Source of the DNA: Scolanthus callimorphus
Taxonomy: Eukaryota; Cnidaria; Anthozoa; Actiniaria; Edwardsiidae
DNA: 64,000 nt
Assembly: GCA_033964015.1 (NCBI GenBank)
Contig: CM066921.1
Location: forward strand, 22,611,355 to 22,675,354
Direction: 5' to 3'
Under the pieces are notes generated by a model. The model was not told where the DNA came from and did no database searches. It was given only the letters and a program-made list of their open reading frames with translations. A program made the translations under genes and the position numbers. Below, in pieces: positions 30,057 through 41,639 of the stretch. Within the stretch, counting starts at the first letter, position 1; the number at the start of each line of letters is the position of its first letter.

Positions 30057-32104
30057 ATGTTTCTCGTCATTTTGCTCATTATGTTCGCCACTCCGGTTGT
30101 TACCCTCGACAACCTAGATAGCACTGGTCAACCAGTAACGTATTATCCCTCGTCATTACTAATAGCACGTAACCCGCGACCACTTATTATGTTTAATAAT
30201 ACCGAATTTATTAACCTTGTCATTCGCCTTAAATCTCCGATTATGGGCAAGGCACCTAAAATCAAAACCGAATGTTCGGATTATCAAAAATCGTTTATGA
30301 ACCGACTTTTACTTACGATCCGAAAATGAATAAGGCTGCTAGGCGTCTATTAGCCTTTCCAGCAACTTCCAAATTACACGAATGCGATTCTTTCTTGCGA
30401 CGATTATACCGTTATTCCACTAAGCTTGAACCAACCATGATTTGCCCTCGTGTATATCAACCATCTCTTAGGGAATGTAAGCGATGGGCTGTAAGGAAAT
30501 GCGTAAATATTTCTCCTTCAGAAAAAATTTGGCTACAAGCTAAAACTCGCTCTCGCCGCGATTCCTTTTTCTGCCATGCCGGTTTTCTGAATGTTTTTCG
30601 CAGTATTTATACTGCTACAGGCGGAACATGTGACGATGTTTCAATCAGTAAACTAAAGACAACACTTCGTAAAATTACTTCCGCTATGTCTGATCAAGAA
30701 TCAGTAATGCATGTTATTCACGGACAAGTTTTCCATATTTTGAAAGTCACCGATGCCTTGACTACAAAACTAGACCACTTATCCAGCAATGTTAAAATTT
30801 TGGATACTACATTTAAATCCTGGCAAAAGGAGATTAATGCTTTTACTAAACAAGAACGCTGCCATTACAATGCAGCATTGGAAATGTTTTCCAGGGTAAC
30901 TTTTGAAAATAATAACGTATTTTCCACTATTTTACGACTAATTGAAATTCAGGATACTATTAACCAAGTATCTAAATTGAATGGCAAAGAACTTATTGGT
31001 TTTGACGATTTACCACATTTTGTTCTCGACCATTTGTCTGCTCGCCTCAAAACTGAAAAACATCTCGCCGTCACCCTCAAAACATTACAACAAGGCTACC
31101 CCTTATTTATCAATCCTATTACGGAGTACAGTTTGCAAGGTAATCGTGTTGTCAATCTGAATCTTTTCTTCACACTTCCTAAACTAACCTCAGTAAACTC
31201 ATTGTGCATTGTAGAATATCTCATTCCTGTTAAATACAAAATTAAAACCACATGCTATTCTGGCCCGCTAACGCGTGCTGATTTCGCGCTTATCACATGC
31301 CCATCATCTAAAACCATAGTTAAAGTTGATACACTTAACAAATGCTACTCCCAATCAGGCACACTTGTGTGTCCCGCTAATGTTCTTAAGCTTGCTAAGA
31401 CTAGTGAATGGTTGTTGGGACTCCCTTGGATACCTGCCTCTCACATGGTTCCACATCAACGATACCACACCCAAATTCCCTGCAACAGCCTAACACCATT
31501 CCACCACTTGGGAGGACGCTATTACCTCTCCACTCAAGAACAACGCCTTCATCTCCATAACACAAGCCTCAAAGTCAACGCTCTCTCGGTGTATCAACTC
31601 CCTTGCAACTTAACCTCAGAACTCCTCGAGGTTGGACTTGGCAAATGTCCTTCCTCTCTAACCATCAAGCTACCGCTGTTCTCACGTGACCAAGTTACGT
31701 ATATTCAATGGTCACCCAACAAGGCTGATGACAAAACATTACAACTACACTACAACTCACTCACGTTCCTACCAACTCCTAAGCTCAACAAGTCCGTTCT
31801 CCAAGCTATGGATGAGACTTATCAGCGCCTGGATGGACGCATAGCAAACAAACTGAACAGCATTAACCACGACATTGACACTATCAAAGGAGCATCTAAC
31901 GTAACCATCCTTACTTATGTTGCTTCAGTTGCCCTAGCCATCGCTCTTCTTGACACTCTCCTTCTCTCAGTTCTCCTGCGTAAAGTTGCTATCTGCCGAC
32001 TACAACGTGACCCTCAGCCTACAATCAGCTGCCATGAAACAATTGAACTTAAAAACTGTGTCGACTGTGAAGAACCTATAGACGCCTCGACAACAGAAGA
32101 CTAA
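30057..32104 (+). CDS. env: Envelope-like transmembrane protein of element 2
   Basis: From ATG 30057 the first residues (MFLVILLIMFATPVVT) form a signal peptide. The frame changes near an A-run at about 30286 and stays open to 32104, giving roughly 680 residues. RSRR at 30548-30559 is a furin-like site, followed by a hydrophobic/glycine stretch (AGFLNVFRSIYTATGG) that could be a fusion peptide, then heptad-like helices (about 30690-30830). Several N-glycosylation sequons and a cysteine-rich distal ectodomain follow. A membrane segment (about 31900-31980) precedes a short tail with CX2C. The layout resembles the fusion-type Env of insect errantiviruses and baculovirus F proteins; that kinship is inferred from layout. 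No frame is closed except at the one break. Confidence 0.78.
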
Positions 32105-32580
32105 CACACTAATCATCACTCCGCCCTCAACTTTCCACATGAAGCCCCAGAGGATCAATGGGACTGACGGACATCATCATGTATTCAAGCAAAACAACTT
32201 AAAAGAACTCTCAGCTAAGTGTATGACTGGACCTACGTATATATCATATACATATAATATCAAAAAAAAAAGAAAAACTTTACGCGACCCTTACGCGTCA
32301 ACAAAAAGAACACTGCAAGTATAATACAATAAATATAATCATGGACATTATAGCAATATTATATCTATCAATATTTTCAAAACGAAAGCACTATATCTAT
32401 ATCTATTCAGGTTATTTCGATCAATATATAATCGATGACAAAACACCAACTGGTGAACAAACGTACAAAAAAATTATAAACAGTTGGAAAATGTTCAACA
32501 GTCCTTTTCTTTGCCGCTTTCAAATTTACTAGTAATCCTTATTCTTTTTCTCACGGAGCTCGAAACTAACAGGGGGGTAA
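32105..32580 (+). other. 3' untranslated spacer of element 2 with polypurine tract
   Basis: AT-rich non-coding sequence between env and the 3' LTR. AACAGGGGGGTAA at 32568-32580 is the polypurine tract, adjoining the LTR. Confidence 0.75.
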
Positions 32581-33445
32581 TGTCATAAAAGTAAATTTAA
32601 GCTAAATTCTACCAACTAGGAAACCTTAATTATTAAAACATTTCAAGCAAATATTTTATCCCAAAAGTGTAAAACAATTTGACGAGTGAACACTTTGCGG
32701 ATCTTTTGAAATCTACTCACAAGAAAGAGAAAACTCTCATTATTCGGATAACAATTAAAGAAAGAACTTGTAATTGAACTTATACTAAGATGTTCAATAT
32801 ATGTTTTATAATTAGCACTAAAAGTACTAGTTCATTCTAATAAGATTAAGCGTTAAATTTTGACAGTTAAATTGCGTGTAAGTAAACCCATTGACTTTAA
32901 TAACTTTCTCTTTTAGAGCTGTTATTCCACGCCTTAAATCAAAAGTTCGCTAGTACTTGTAAATCACACTTGAGTTTCGATATTTTCTTAAACAGAAAGA
33001 TTCTTCAACTTCCAACTTAATTACTCCCATATGTTATTTGTAAAATACGTTTTGTAACATTTAAGATTTACAGGTTTACAGATTTTGCCTTATTAATATA
33101 CAGTACCTTTATTACTTGTTTTTAAAAAGAGTTTGGCCAATCAATTTAAAACAAACACATCTAGTTTTAATTCTTTTACTAATCCGGCCAAAGATGCAAG
33201 ATTCGTGGAGCCAAAGATATACTTCCAAAAGAAACCGCCTTCGGGATGACATTTTGTACGTGTGCAATGATCGTACACCTGTAAACCTTAATCACTTAGG
33301 ACATGCATATAAACCAAGCCTGTAACATTGCTAAGCAGAGAGAGATGTGCTCGCAGAGTACAGAGTGCAGCTCAGCTCAGTTCAGTTCAGCTATTAAACT
33401 GTTGAACACACTCTTCTCTACCTTGAGTAGTCCCGCTTCATCACA
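32581..33445 (+). repeat. 3' LTR of element 2
   Basis: 865 bp, appears identical to 20871-21735. It is followed by AAAG (33446-33449). Confidence 0.95.
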
Positions 33446-33774
33446 AAAGCCTCTTGGCCAAGAACCAAGCCTTAGAAAGAGCAGAATAATCAGGCAGAGT
33501 CATGCCAAAATCGATATTTTTTCTTACATTTTCAATCAAAAATAGGGAAAATATTAAGTTTGTAGCATTATGTTAAAATTATGTTGAAAATTCGGCCATT
33601 ATGCCAGCATTATGCTCGATGCTCTGACCATGCCATTATGCTCAAAATTATGCCGGCATAATGTGTCTGACCCTATCCCTCGGAGCACGCGCTAAGTCAT
33701 GCTAAGTCGAAATGACACATTTACAAAACAAAGTCCGTGAAAGTCATGAATAATATTCTCTTAGTATAAATCCT

Positions 33775-33905
33775 GACGGCTCTCTCGCAAACGAAGGACA
33801 CAATCCCGAAGAGAAGGAGGAAATCCCTCCAGTGGGCATGTTTTTGTTGGAAAAGATTCACTTTGGTCTAAGTTCTAATTCAAGCTATTTTTTAAGCGAG
33901 GGATA
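33775..33905. repeat. Dispersed repeat, right copy
   Basis: Matches 20281-20416 in the same orientation. The two copies flank the TA element and its LTR insertion. Confidence 0.68.
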
Positions 33906-34356
33906 AAGCCGAAAAAAATATAAATAATATAAACTACAAAAATTATTAGTCCTTACACCATTTTTACTTGACCTGTTTCTTCTCTCCCCTCACTGAGATA
34001 TGATAAACATACAAACAATTCCGAAGTCAAATTTACTTTCCATTTTCACGGGTTCTTTGACCGATTTGAATGACGGACACGCGCGTGATTTTGTTGCACC
34101 AAAATCAGGGAGACCAGTGCAAAAAAAAATCCTTTTGGGCTCACTTCATTTATTTCGGCATGGTGGGACGGGGTTCTCATGCTGATGGGAGGTTATTAGT
34201 AATGTAAATCCAGCAGTTTATGGAAGGGGGAAATCATGAACTCCTCCCCACATCCATATGGCCATTGTGATTTTTTCCCCGTTTTTTTTTTTAAACAGAG
34301 AACACTTTTAGTAAATTTCCCCCTTACACTCCGTGAATTTTTCACGGGCATCAGCT
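33906..34356. other. Intergenic, nothing recognised
   Basis: AT-rich, several short homopolymers, no supported feature. Confidence 0.4.
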
Positions 34357-34358
34357 AG

Positions 34359-34389
<31 letters not shown>

Positions 34390-34468
34390 CTGAGTCAATA
34401 CCCCATGAGGCCGAAGGCCGAATGGGCTATTGACTCAGAGGCCATGAGGGCGAGAGGAATAATTGTTT
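34357..34468. mobile_element. Fold-back MITE
   Basis: ACAATTATTCCTCGAGCCC and CTGAGTCAATA on the left are mirrored by TATTGACTCAG and GGAATAATTGT on the right, with a GGCCGAAGGCC centre. Confidence 0.83.
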
Positions 34469-34470
34469 TA

Positions 34471-34654
34471 GTCAAATCACACTAGTAGGTCAATTTGTAT
34501 TGTCAAAAAAATGTTTTTGTTCTGGTCATTTGCCATTTTCTGGCTTTCAAATCCGACACTTTTCCGCTACTAGTAGGCTATAACTTATAGCCTACTAGTA
34601 GCTCAACCAATCAGAACGCAGCATTGATAATAGACCACTAGTGTGATTTGACTA
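34471..34654. mobile_element. Fold-back MITE with inner palindrome
   Basis: TAGTCAAATCACACTAGT at the left end and ACTAGTGTGATTTGACTA at the right are exact complements. The interior contains a near-perfect palindrome around CTATAACTTATAG (about 34567-34600). It abuts the preceding element, so one may have inserted into the other. Confidence 0.83.
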
Positions 34655-36835
34655 ATAACAATAATTACTTGTTCGGATAAGCGCCACGGCGCCTATAATT
34701 TTTATTTCCGTCTCAGACCCCGTTCACACGAGACCGGTACAAAACCGGACCCGCACAATTCTAGTACGGTACCGCCAGTTTATACGGTATATACGGTTCG
34801 GCTTATTCAAGGGCGGTGCTCATTAACTTTTTTGCTCGAAATGCGGCACTTATTCGAACAAATACGGTAGACAGTCAGCGTACGAATAGAGTTTGTGTTG
34901 ACTGCGATTAATTCGTGGCTTCTCGATGAGCGCGTTTCATTCCTTCTAGGGCACGGTGTCTTTTTGGAAGGTAAATCGGTCTCGACACGAAACGAGTTGT
35001 AGTTCCGTTCTCAGAGATAACGCAGATGAATTTAACACCGAATGAAGCTTGACAAAACTCTGTGTGGGTGGCTATCAGATTCTACAGTCATTCGTCATGA
35101 CTCCGCGCGCGAGTCTAGCGTGGGCGGAGAGACGACTATAGCGCGCGCGACAGGTGGGTGCGCTTGCACGTAGCTATCTGACACTAATAGATTTACCCTT
35201 TTAAGTCTAAGAAGTTTTTTGCAAAATTAAATTGGAAAAGTTAAGAAAAATCTGCTTTCTTGTTTGCTAAAATAGAAGTGTCAAATCTCACGCCGAACTG
35301 TTGCATTCATCCCACTGCATTTCGCGGCTAGCCTGCGCAGCTGCTGGCGTGAAGGCTCGTTTCACTTTCTTGATATTTATTTCGACTGTCATAAAAAGAA
35401 AAAAATAACAATGAGATCAATAACAAATAATTCACTAGTACTAGCTCGTGAGTACGGTACATTTGCAAACTGTGGTACAAAATTAGAGCTGCTCTCGCTC
35501 GCTGCGCTCGCTCGAGGAATAATTAATTGTTTCCTGCCCTTTAAAATGGTCTAAGGAGCTACTAGAGTAACACTACTAGGCGTTTATTATTCCAGTCATA
35601 TGGCTCGCACTCATTCCTTCAGGGTTTTCCAGGTTTTGAGCCACAGTGAGGATGACTGTGAGAATAACTTTTTGGGAGCACTCTCTAACCTACACGTAGA
35701 TGCGTGATGATGAGTGGCGTGTAGAAAGCGAAACACGGTCGTGACAAATATTCATGCTGTAGCCATCTCCAGCACATTCATATTCTTCACTTAACTGATG
35801 ATCTGTCAAAAGTACCTGACCAGAAATATTAAAAACAAAATTAATGGATTAGATCGAAAAGTCTTTTTCTTGTTTTTCTATTGTTCTTCGTCAATGTTCA
35901 TATTAAATGACAAGAGTTGGAAAATTGGGTACTGAGTCGTGTGAATGGGTTCGCTGACACGGCTTGACTCAGGCAAAAATCGAAAAATCTTTCGAAGCTA
36001 AGCTTTCCGAGATCAGAATGATATTCCATGGACAAGCTGACCCACGGAGTTAGAACCCCGAAGTGCGAGGAGTGCACGGAAGATTACGCGACTGGAAATG
36101 GTACGACAGTGCAGGTACTAACAGGTCATGGAAGGTGGGCATTTTGCTATTACCGCTGAGGAAGACAGATTACAGATTGTTTTAGTGATTCGAGCAATGC
36201 GCGTGGCCAAGCATATTGTTACTATTTCAGAAAAGGTTGTACCATCAGAACTGTCTGTTGTAGCCCGCGATGCATCATGGGAGAAAATAGTTGTACCAAA
36301 ACATTGCAATGGTTTTACCTGCTAAATGGCAGCAATTCTCTGAACTTCGAATGTTATTGTTTGTCGGAACGATCACAGTTTATCACTTATATTCATACCT
36401 TTCAAAAAACACGAACACCAAATCAAAAGATTTTTTTACCTTTGAGTAACAAGATTTTTGACCGCCGGCTTCTTGTTCATATTGCTCGAACATCTGAAAC
36501 AATCTGTCTTAACCTCTATATTAAGACGACAGTACGTGTGGCGAGGCAATAACGAAAAAACGGAACGCGAACGATATGGAATTATGTATGGTACTTTGTA
36601 AAATATCTACGCCATATGCAGCGCAGTGTGACAGAGCGGTACGCCAAGCACACAAGCGCATTCAGAGCGTTTTATTTTTATCGCCGCTTATTATTGCGTG
36701 AGCTTAGTTTCCGTATGCAGCATAGCTGTACCAGGGGTGCGGATTTAGATAACTCGATCCGCTTCCACATTTGGTGAAAGCAGTGGCGGAAGGGGGCAAA
36801 GAACAGGAATGGTGCAGTACCACAGTCTATTTTGC
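34655..36835. other. Intergenic, repeats only
   Basis: A TIR-like GACCCCGTTCACACGAGACC near 34719, GC-rich alternating tracts near 35104-35150, and CTCGCTCGCTGCGCTCGCTC near 35496-35515 suggest further old fold-back elements. No gene is recognised; frames near 36118-36552 lack motifs. Confidence 0.4.
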
Positions 36836-37560
36836 CTCGGAATGCCGGGGGGGGGACTTCCTATATTGGACTATACGGGGCCCGAAAGGGGCAGGGTTTT
36901 CAGGCTGGAGGTACAAGAAAGGGGTAGGGTTTTCAGGCTGGGTATAAGAAAGGGGTAGGGTTTTCAGGCTGGACTGGGTATAAGAAACAGTAGGGAAAAT
37001 TGCAAATTTGGTATAAAAAATGGGCTGTATTTCACCGGTTTTTCAACCGCAACGCGGGAGCAAAACCGTTTCTTTTTTAACAGAGCACAAAGCCGATTTT
37101 TCAGGCTTGGTATAAAACAGGGTACCTTTCTCGGCTTTGGTATAAGAAAGCTAGGGAAGTGGTCAAAACATCTGTACTAGAATGGGACCCGATGGGGTGG
37201 TGTATACCGCAGCCAACCTTCTTTTAGGAAAAAATAGCCATTTTAACTGCGAATATCTCGTAAAATAATAAATGAATACAAAAGATTAGCCCGCACCGTC
37301 TTCTTCATAGCGAGAGCAACGCATCCATGCAATAAAATCCAACACCCCTTACTTGAGCATGGAGAAAATGGGCATTGAAAAAACGGGTGGGCAGGTACAG
37401 CCCGGGACCTACCACCTCCCGCGATAAAATCGGGTCCCGGTCGAGTACAGATGTTTTGACCGCTTCCCCTAGGGGTACCTTTTTTGCTCTAAAATTGGTA
37501 TAAAGAAGGGTAAGGGGTCCAGAATCCCCCCCCCCCCCCCCCCCCCCGCCAAGGGGCGTA
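36836..37560. repeat. G/C-run bounded repeat with tandem GGTATAAGAAAGGGG units
   Basis: Begins near a G9 run (about 36848) and ends at a C-run of more than 20 (about 37530). Inside, AGGGTTTTCAGGCTGG recurs at least three times (36894-36977). CAAAACATCTGTACT (37166) is complementary to AGTACAGATGTTTTG (37445), so the block is a long inverted-repeat element. Confidence 0.65.
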
Positions 37561-37639
37561 TCTAGGCCTTGGAAGCATCTTCATGGAAGCTCAGAAGCTG
37601 CCCCTGGACTGAAATGAAAATTCGTAATGAGCTGTAATT

Positions 37640-37980
37640 ATTCGATCTTTTTTTGCAGGTGTTGCGTGACATTTTGAATTTTGGTGGTCGCAGTAAAAAT
37701 AAAATACCGTATTTGAAAAGGGCTTGCCGAACTGATGTGAAATCATAAAATTTGAGGTGATTTCGATAAAAAAAAAAACACAAGTCATTTAGCGTCGGAA
37801 GTTTTCCCAAAGTTGTAATGGAGAGACAGCCTACTTCTGGCGCCTATAACCTTGCTAATATACCCAAATCAACTCAAATTTTCGGCTTTTTCTTATTTCG
37901 GCAAGCTCTCTTCAAATATGGTATTTTCATTTTATTGGGATCAAAATTCAAATTGTCACGCAACACCTGCAAACTCCCCA
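37640..37980. mobile_element. Imperfect fold-back element, arms of about 110 bp
   Basis: GCAGGTGTTGCGTGAC at 37656 pairs with GTCACGCAACACCTGC ending near 37973. Between them AAAATACCGTATTTGAA and GGCTTGCCGAA pair with their counterparts on the right. The arms have diverged. Confidence 0.72.
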
Positions 37981-40365
37981 TTGTCACATACATGTAGAAA
38001 GTGTCACGTTTACTGTATTTTAGCTTCAAAAGGGTGCAACGGACCCCTGCCCCACCCTTCTGGCTACGTCCCTGGGTATAATGCGCTCTTTCCTGCGTGT
38101 TCTGTGCCAGTAGTAGAGTGCTAAATGCAATGGCTGTTAATATATCCATAGTGCCGATATTATTCACCTCACACCCCCGGGTTATCCGTGGGAAAAACTG
38201 TGAATCGCGGCACGATTCGACCGTGGCGAAGACGGCAGTGGTGCGTAGCACGTTTGAGATTTCAGTACTGATGATTTTCATTCGTAAATAGAATACGGGC
38301 ATTTTTATAATTTAATCTGTAGTTAAATGTTCTTCTTCCTGAAACTGCCTTTTGCTGTAGTCTATCAATTTGAATACTTTCACGTTTCACAATATCAACA
38401 AAGAATGAAACTAACATTATCAGATTATCCTCCCAATACAACAGTTCAGTTGAAAGGACGATGTAATAGTGATATTCGCCAAAAGTAGCGTTTGGTATAA
38501 ATTTTTGGTGTGTTTGTTCAAATTGTTCAGCTTGGTTGGTTGGCCATGGCGACCATAGTTGACTCCGGAAATGTAATTTGTTTTTCCACCCACGCTGCCT
38601 CACTCTGTTGCGTTTGGCGGGAGAAAGTGTGGGGGTGGAAGAACAAAAGACGAATATATTAAGTAGCACCGCAGCATCAACTAGAACACTTAGGCAGTCT
38701 ACTAACTCTTATATAAGTACCGATGGTAGAAAGTTTTCGTGTATTCTTAGTTTGAGGACAAGTAATATTAACCCTCTGATGCTAGAGTTTTCTCAGATTG
38801 ATTTTTGATCGTGGGAAAAAACAAAAGCCCCTGAGAGGAATGCGGAATATGCCATGTTGACATACTCTTGTTTATAAATCTGCTTTCTTGGAATAATAAA
38901 AGGCTTATCAGTTATCATAAAAAATTGAATTATGTACTTTCTTGTTGGCAAAAATCTTGTGGTTTGTAACCAATTGGTATTTAGAGATAAAATCACTGAA
39001 ATCAGTCTCCTCAGTTAGCCCCATGCACAGAAAATCCACACTAGATATCTTGCATTCTAACTCCACAGTAACAACTTATCTGTAGTGCTGGACAAAACAC
39101 ACAACACCCCCACCATTTCTACTGTAGGATACAAAAACAGATTTGGAGTTCAGTACACTGTACAGGCAACTAAACAAACTGGATTAATTGTAGGTCTATT
39201 TATTCCACATCTTGTAGTATTTTCTTTTCTCAAGCAGAAAAAATGGCAAAAAATAGTTTACAAATATAACTTTCAGATTGCTAGCAACAATTAGCAGTTA
39301 ATACTATATTACATGACAATTAATCCAAAATATAGTATGGTATCACTAGAATACAATGTGGTAAAGGGACCCTGAAGTCTAAAGAGTTAATAGCAGTTTT
39401 CTCTCAGCGATGTGTGATTTTTGCCCAACATGTAGTGTCAGTTGTCTTACACCACTGGAAAAAGCACATATTTACAGCTAAGCATTGATCTCTTACAGTG
39501 GAATATGATAAAACAAGAAACTTAGAACTATAACTTTGTCTATTTAAGGTCGTGAATTTAGCATGACCGCTATAAAATCACAAGTGTTCTTGATCCTGAA
39601 AGATCACTATACACATCACTAACCTAATGGTTTCTTGAAACCTTATTTCTAATCTGATAAATATTTTACACGACTAATTATCTTGAGATTTTATACAAAA
39701 TTGAGAAATAGCGGTAGCAGTTTCATAACAGACCTACATGGCCATTTCTCTAATTGACCATAAATGGTCATACAGTTCTTACAAATGTAAGAATATTATG
39801 GAAAACACTAACAAGGAAATATCTTTGTACATTTTATACACAAAGAACCGATATATTATCATTCCAACAAAAATCTAGGAACATATTCCAACCTGAACAA
39901 CAGAAATTTCAATTGAAAATAAATAAACATGATTCATAAAATTTATCTTGCCTCATTTACCAACGCCGACTAAAACATTTTCATCTTTAAAAAAAATCTA
40001 TTAAGTGAAGATCTTGATAAAACAGATATCTGTTTTGATATTTCGAAATTTTCTAACAGGTGAACTGACCGGCAGTTCAATTTATAGACAGGTTCATTTC
40101 AATAAATTGCAGACGAAAACTCATGAATATTCTAATTCCACGCATATCGAATATTTGGTTGTCTAGATCTCGTGCTTCTCGCACCTGTTTTTCGACAAAA
40201 AGGATTTTCTGCGATCTAAAAATATATGATTTAACGTAATGTTAGGGTAAAGTTTTCCATGAGACTTGCTTAAAAGAAAAATACCTGTTCTCATTAAATA
40301 TTCGGCAGCTGTTTAATGACACGCTTTCGTAGTAAATAGCTCATAAATATTCAAATCTACTTAAA
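37981..40365. other. Intergenic, no gene recognised
   Basis: Mostly AT-rich. An ATTAAA on the minus strand (complement of 40312-40317) could be the polyadenylation signal of the CDC14-like gene. No other supported feature. Confidence 0.4.
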
Positions 40366-41490
40366 CTAAGCAACCTTTTCATCTCTCCGTGGGGTTAGAG
40401 ACATAATGTTCAAACTTTTCTTCATAGTTTCATTAAGATCTTCTAGAGTCATGTCCTCTGCGTAGCCTCTCTGAATAGCAGCTTGTTTGTGTTCGAGAAA
40501 ACATTGCTGTAGAGAGGACACACTTCCCGGTCTACAAATCCGTAACCAGCCGACAGCCTCAGCCGCGGTGAATTTGTATTGCTTGATTAAGTAACAGGCA
40601 ATCAGAGTCCCCGTCCTCCCTAGTCCTGCCCTACAATGTACAGCCACAGCCCCTTCACAGTGATCCACTATTCGGGTGAATTTCTTTACTATCGCTTTCG
40701 TGGGGATCCCACCGTCCTCAAAATACTGATCTGAATGCGCGAAGCCGTTCGCTGTGAAACATCGTGCATCGTATACAAGTCCGTATTTGATCATGTTATC
40801 GTCCCTGTTCAAGCGAACAACACTCTTGACTCCACTTTGACGAAAATGTTTTCGGAGTTTAGCGAAGCGACTGGCTTTAATATCGTTACGTCTTTGCGGA
40901 TCAGAAATCGCCAAGATTTTTCCGGGTACAATCCAGTTTAAATCGAATGTCCTCTCGTCCTCTTCGTACCTGTTCAGGTCAAAGTCCTCGAACGCGAAAA
41001 ACCCACACGAAACTGCCTTCTCGAATCCTTTCAGACAGTCTAAAATGTTTAAATCGTGGGATTTATTTCCATTTATGTCACAGTAAAACATAACAGAGTT
41101 CGGGCGAAACTGTCTCTCCATTGCCTGATACGCCTCCTCGGCGCTTATGTCTAGTTGGCAAACAGCAAACGCGCCACAAAGAAATATCGCTCGTGTCCGC
41201 TTTTTCATCGATTCTAAATCGTCCTGGGCTGTAGTGTACATGACAATTTTCTTGTTTGCGGGAACCATGTGCAGTTTAGTGTTGACAAGACAGCAGAAAC
41301 GGTAAATGCCGGCCAGATTTGACGGCCCGAAGTAAGGAGTGTCGATGAGTTTACAACCGTCGAGAGTCCAGTCATGATCCACACCGAAATAGTGTAGCGA
41401 CGGGCTGTTTCTTGGCTTACATGCCACCGTAACGAAGAAGAGTCGATCCTTGACTAATTCACAAGAACTCATTACATTTCGATCCCACAT
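40366..41490 (-). CDS. CDC14: CDC14-type dual-specificity protein phosphatase, intronless
   Basis: 374 residues from ATG 41490-41488, the first in-frame ATG; the frame is open further upstream without one, and another Met follows six residues later. It has both halves of the CDC14 core. The N-terminal half has VKDRLFFVTV, HYFGVDHDW, GPSNLAGIYRFCC and LNILDCLKGFEKA. The C-terminal half has LNWIVPGKILA, VVRLNR, a likely general acid in YFEDGG (Asp 259), and the signature HCRAGLGRTGT (Cys 286, Arg 292), then RICRPGSV. CDC14 phosphatases remove phosphates from CDK substrates (Ser-Pro sites), at nucleolus, centrosome or cilium. Vertebrate CDC14 genes have many introns; here the whole core is one exon, which suggests a retrogene or intron loss. 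The tail is short. Two short upstream ORFs precede the start. Confidence 0.93.
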   Translation of the reverse strand: MWDRNVMSSCELVKDRLFFVTVACKPRNSPSLHYFGVDHDWTLDGCKLIDTPYFGPSNLAGIYRFCCLVNTKLHMVPANKKIVMYTTAQDDLESMKKRTRAIFLCGAFAVCQLDISAEEAYQAMERQFRPNSVMFYCDINGNKSHDLNILDCLKGFEKAVSCGFFAFEDFDLNRYEEDERTFDLNWIVPGKILAISDPQRRNDIKASRFAKLRKHFRQSGVKSVVRLNRDDNMIKYGLVYDARCFTANGFAHSDQYFEDGGIPTKAIVKKFTRIVDHCEGAVAVHCRAGLGRTGTLIACYLIKQYKFTAAEAVGWLRICRPGSVSSLQQCFLEHKQAAIQRGYAEDMTLEDLNETMKKSLNIMSLTPRRDEKVA

Positions 41491-41639
41491 TTTGAAGTTC
41501 TTAGAAGTATTTTCGAAGGCGAAACATGTGCACACCTTTTCGGCTCAAAACCAAAACAACACTAAAACACAACCGTTGTCGTGGCGCGCTCTTCACTCAT
41601 TCATTCATTTCGTAGAAGGTAACCGCACGTGACTACGTC

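Larger units (their letters stand above)
20871..33445 (+). mobile_element. Ty3/Gypsy LTR retrotransposon with chromodomain and envelope-like gene (element 2)
   Basis: 12,575 bp with two 865-bp LTRs (20871-21735 and 32581-33445) that look identical throughout, and the 4-bp target repeat AAAG (20867-20870 and 33446-33449). In order: Gag, protease, RT, RNase H, integrase, chromodomain, an unassigned ORF with BTB/BACK-like features, and an Env-like membrane protein. RT before integrase places it in Ty3/Gypsy. The identical LTRs imply very recent insertion. The coding regions show about seven single-base frame changes that I suspect are mostly assembly errors. Confidence 0.95.
20634..33673. mobile_element. 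TA-flanked DNA element split by LTR element 2
   Basis: GGGTCAGACACATTATGC at 20634 and its exact complement ending at 33673 are terminal inverted repeats, each abutting TA (20632-20633 and 33674-33675). Removing the LTR element leaves about 460 bp in which ATTATGC recurs many times in both arms. It is a non-autonomous element that later served as the LTR element's target. Confidence 0.85.
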
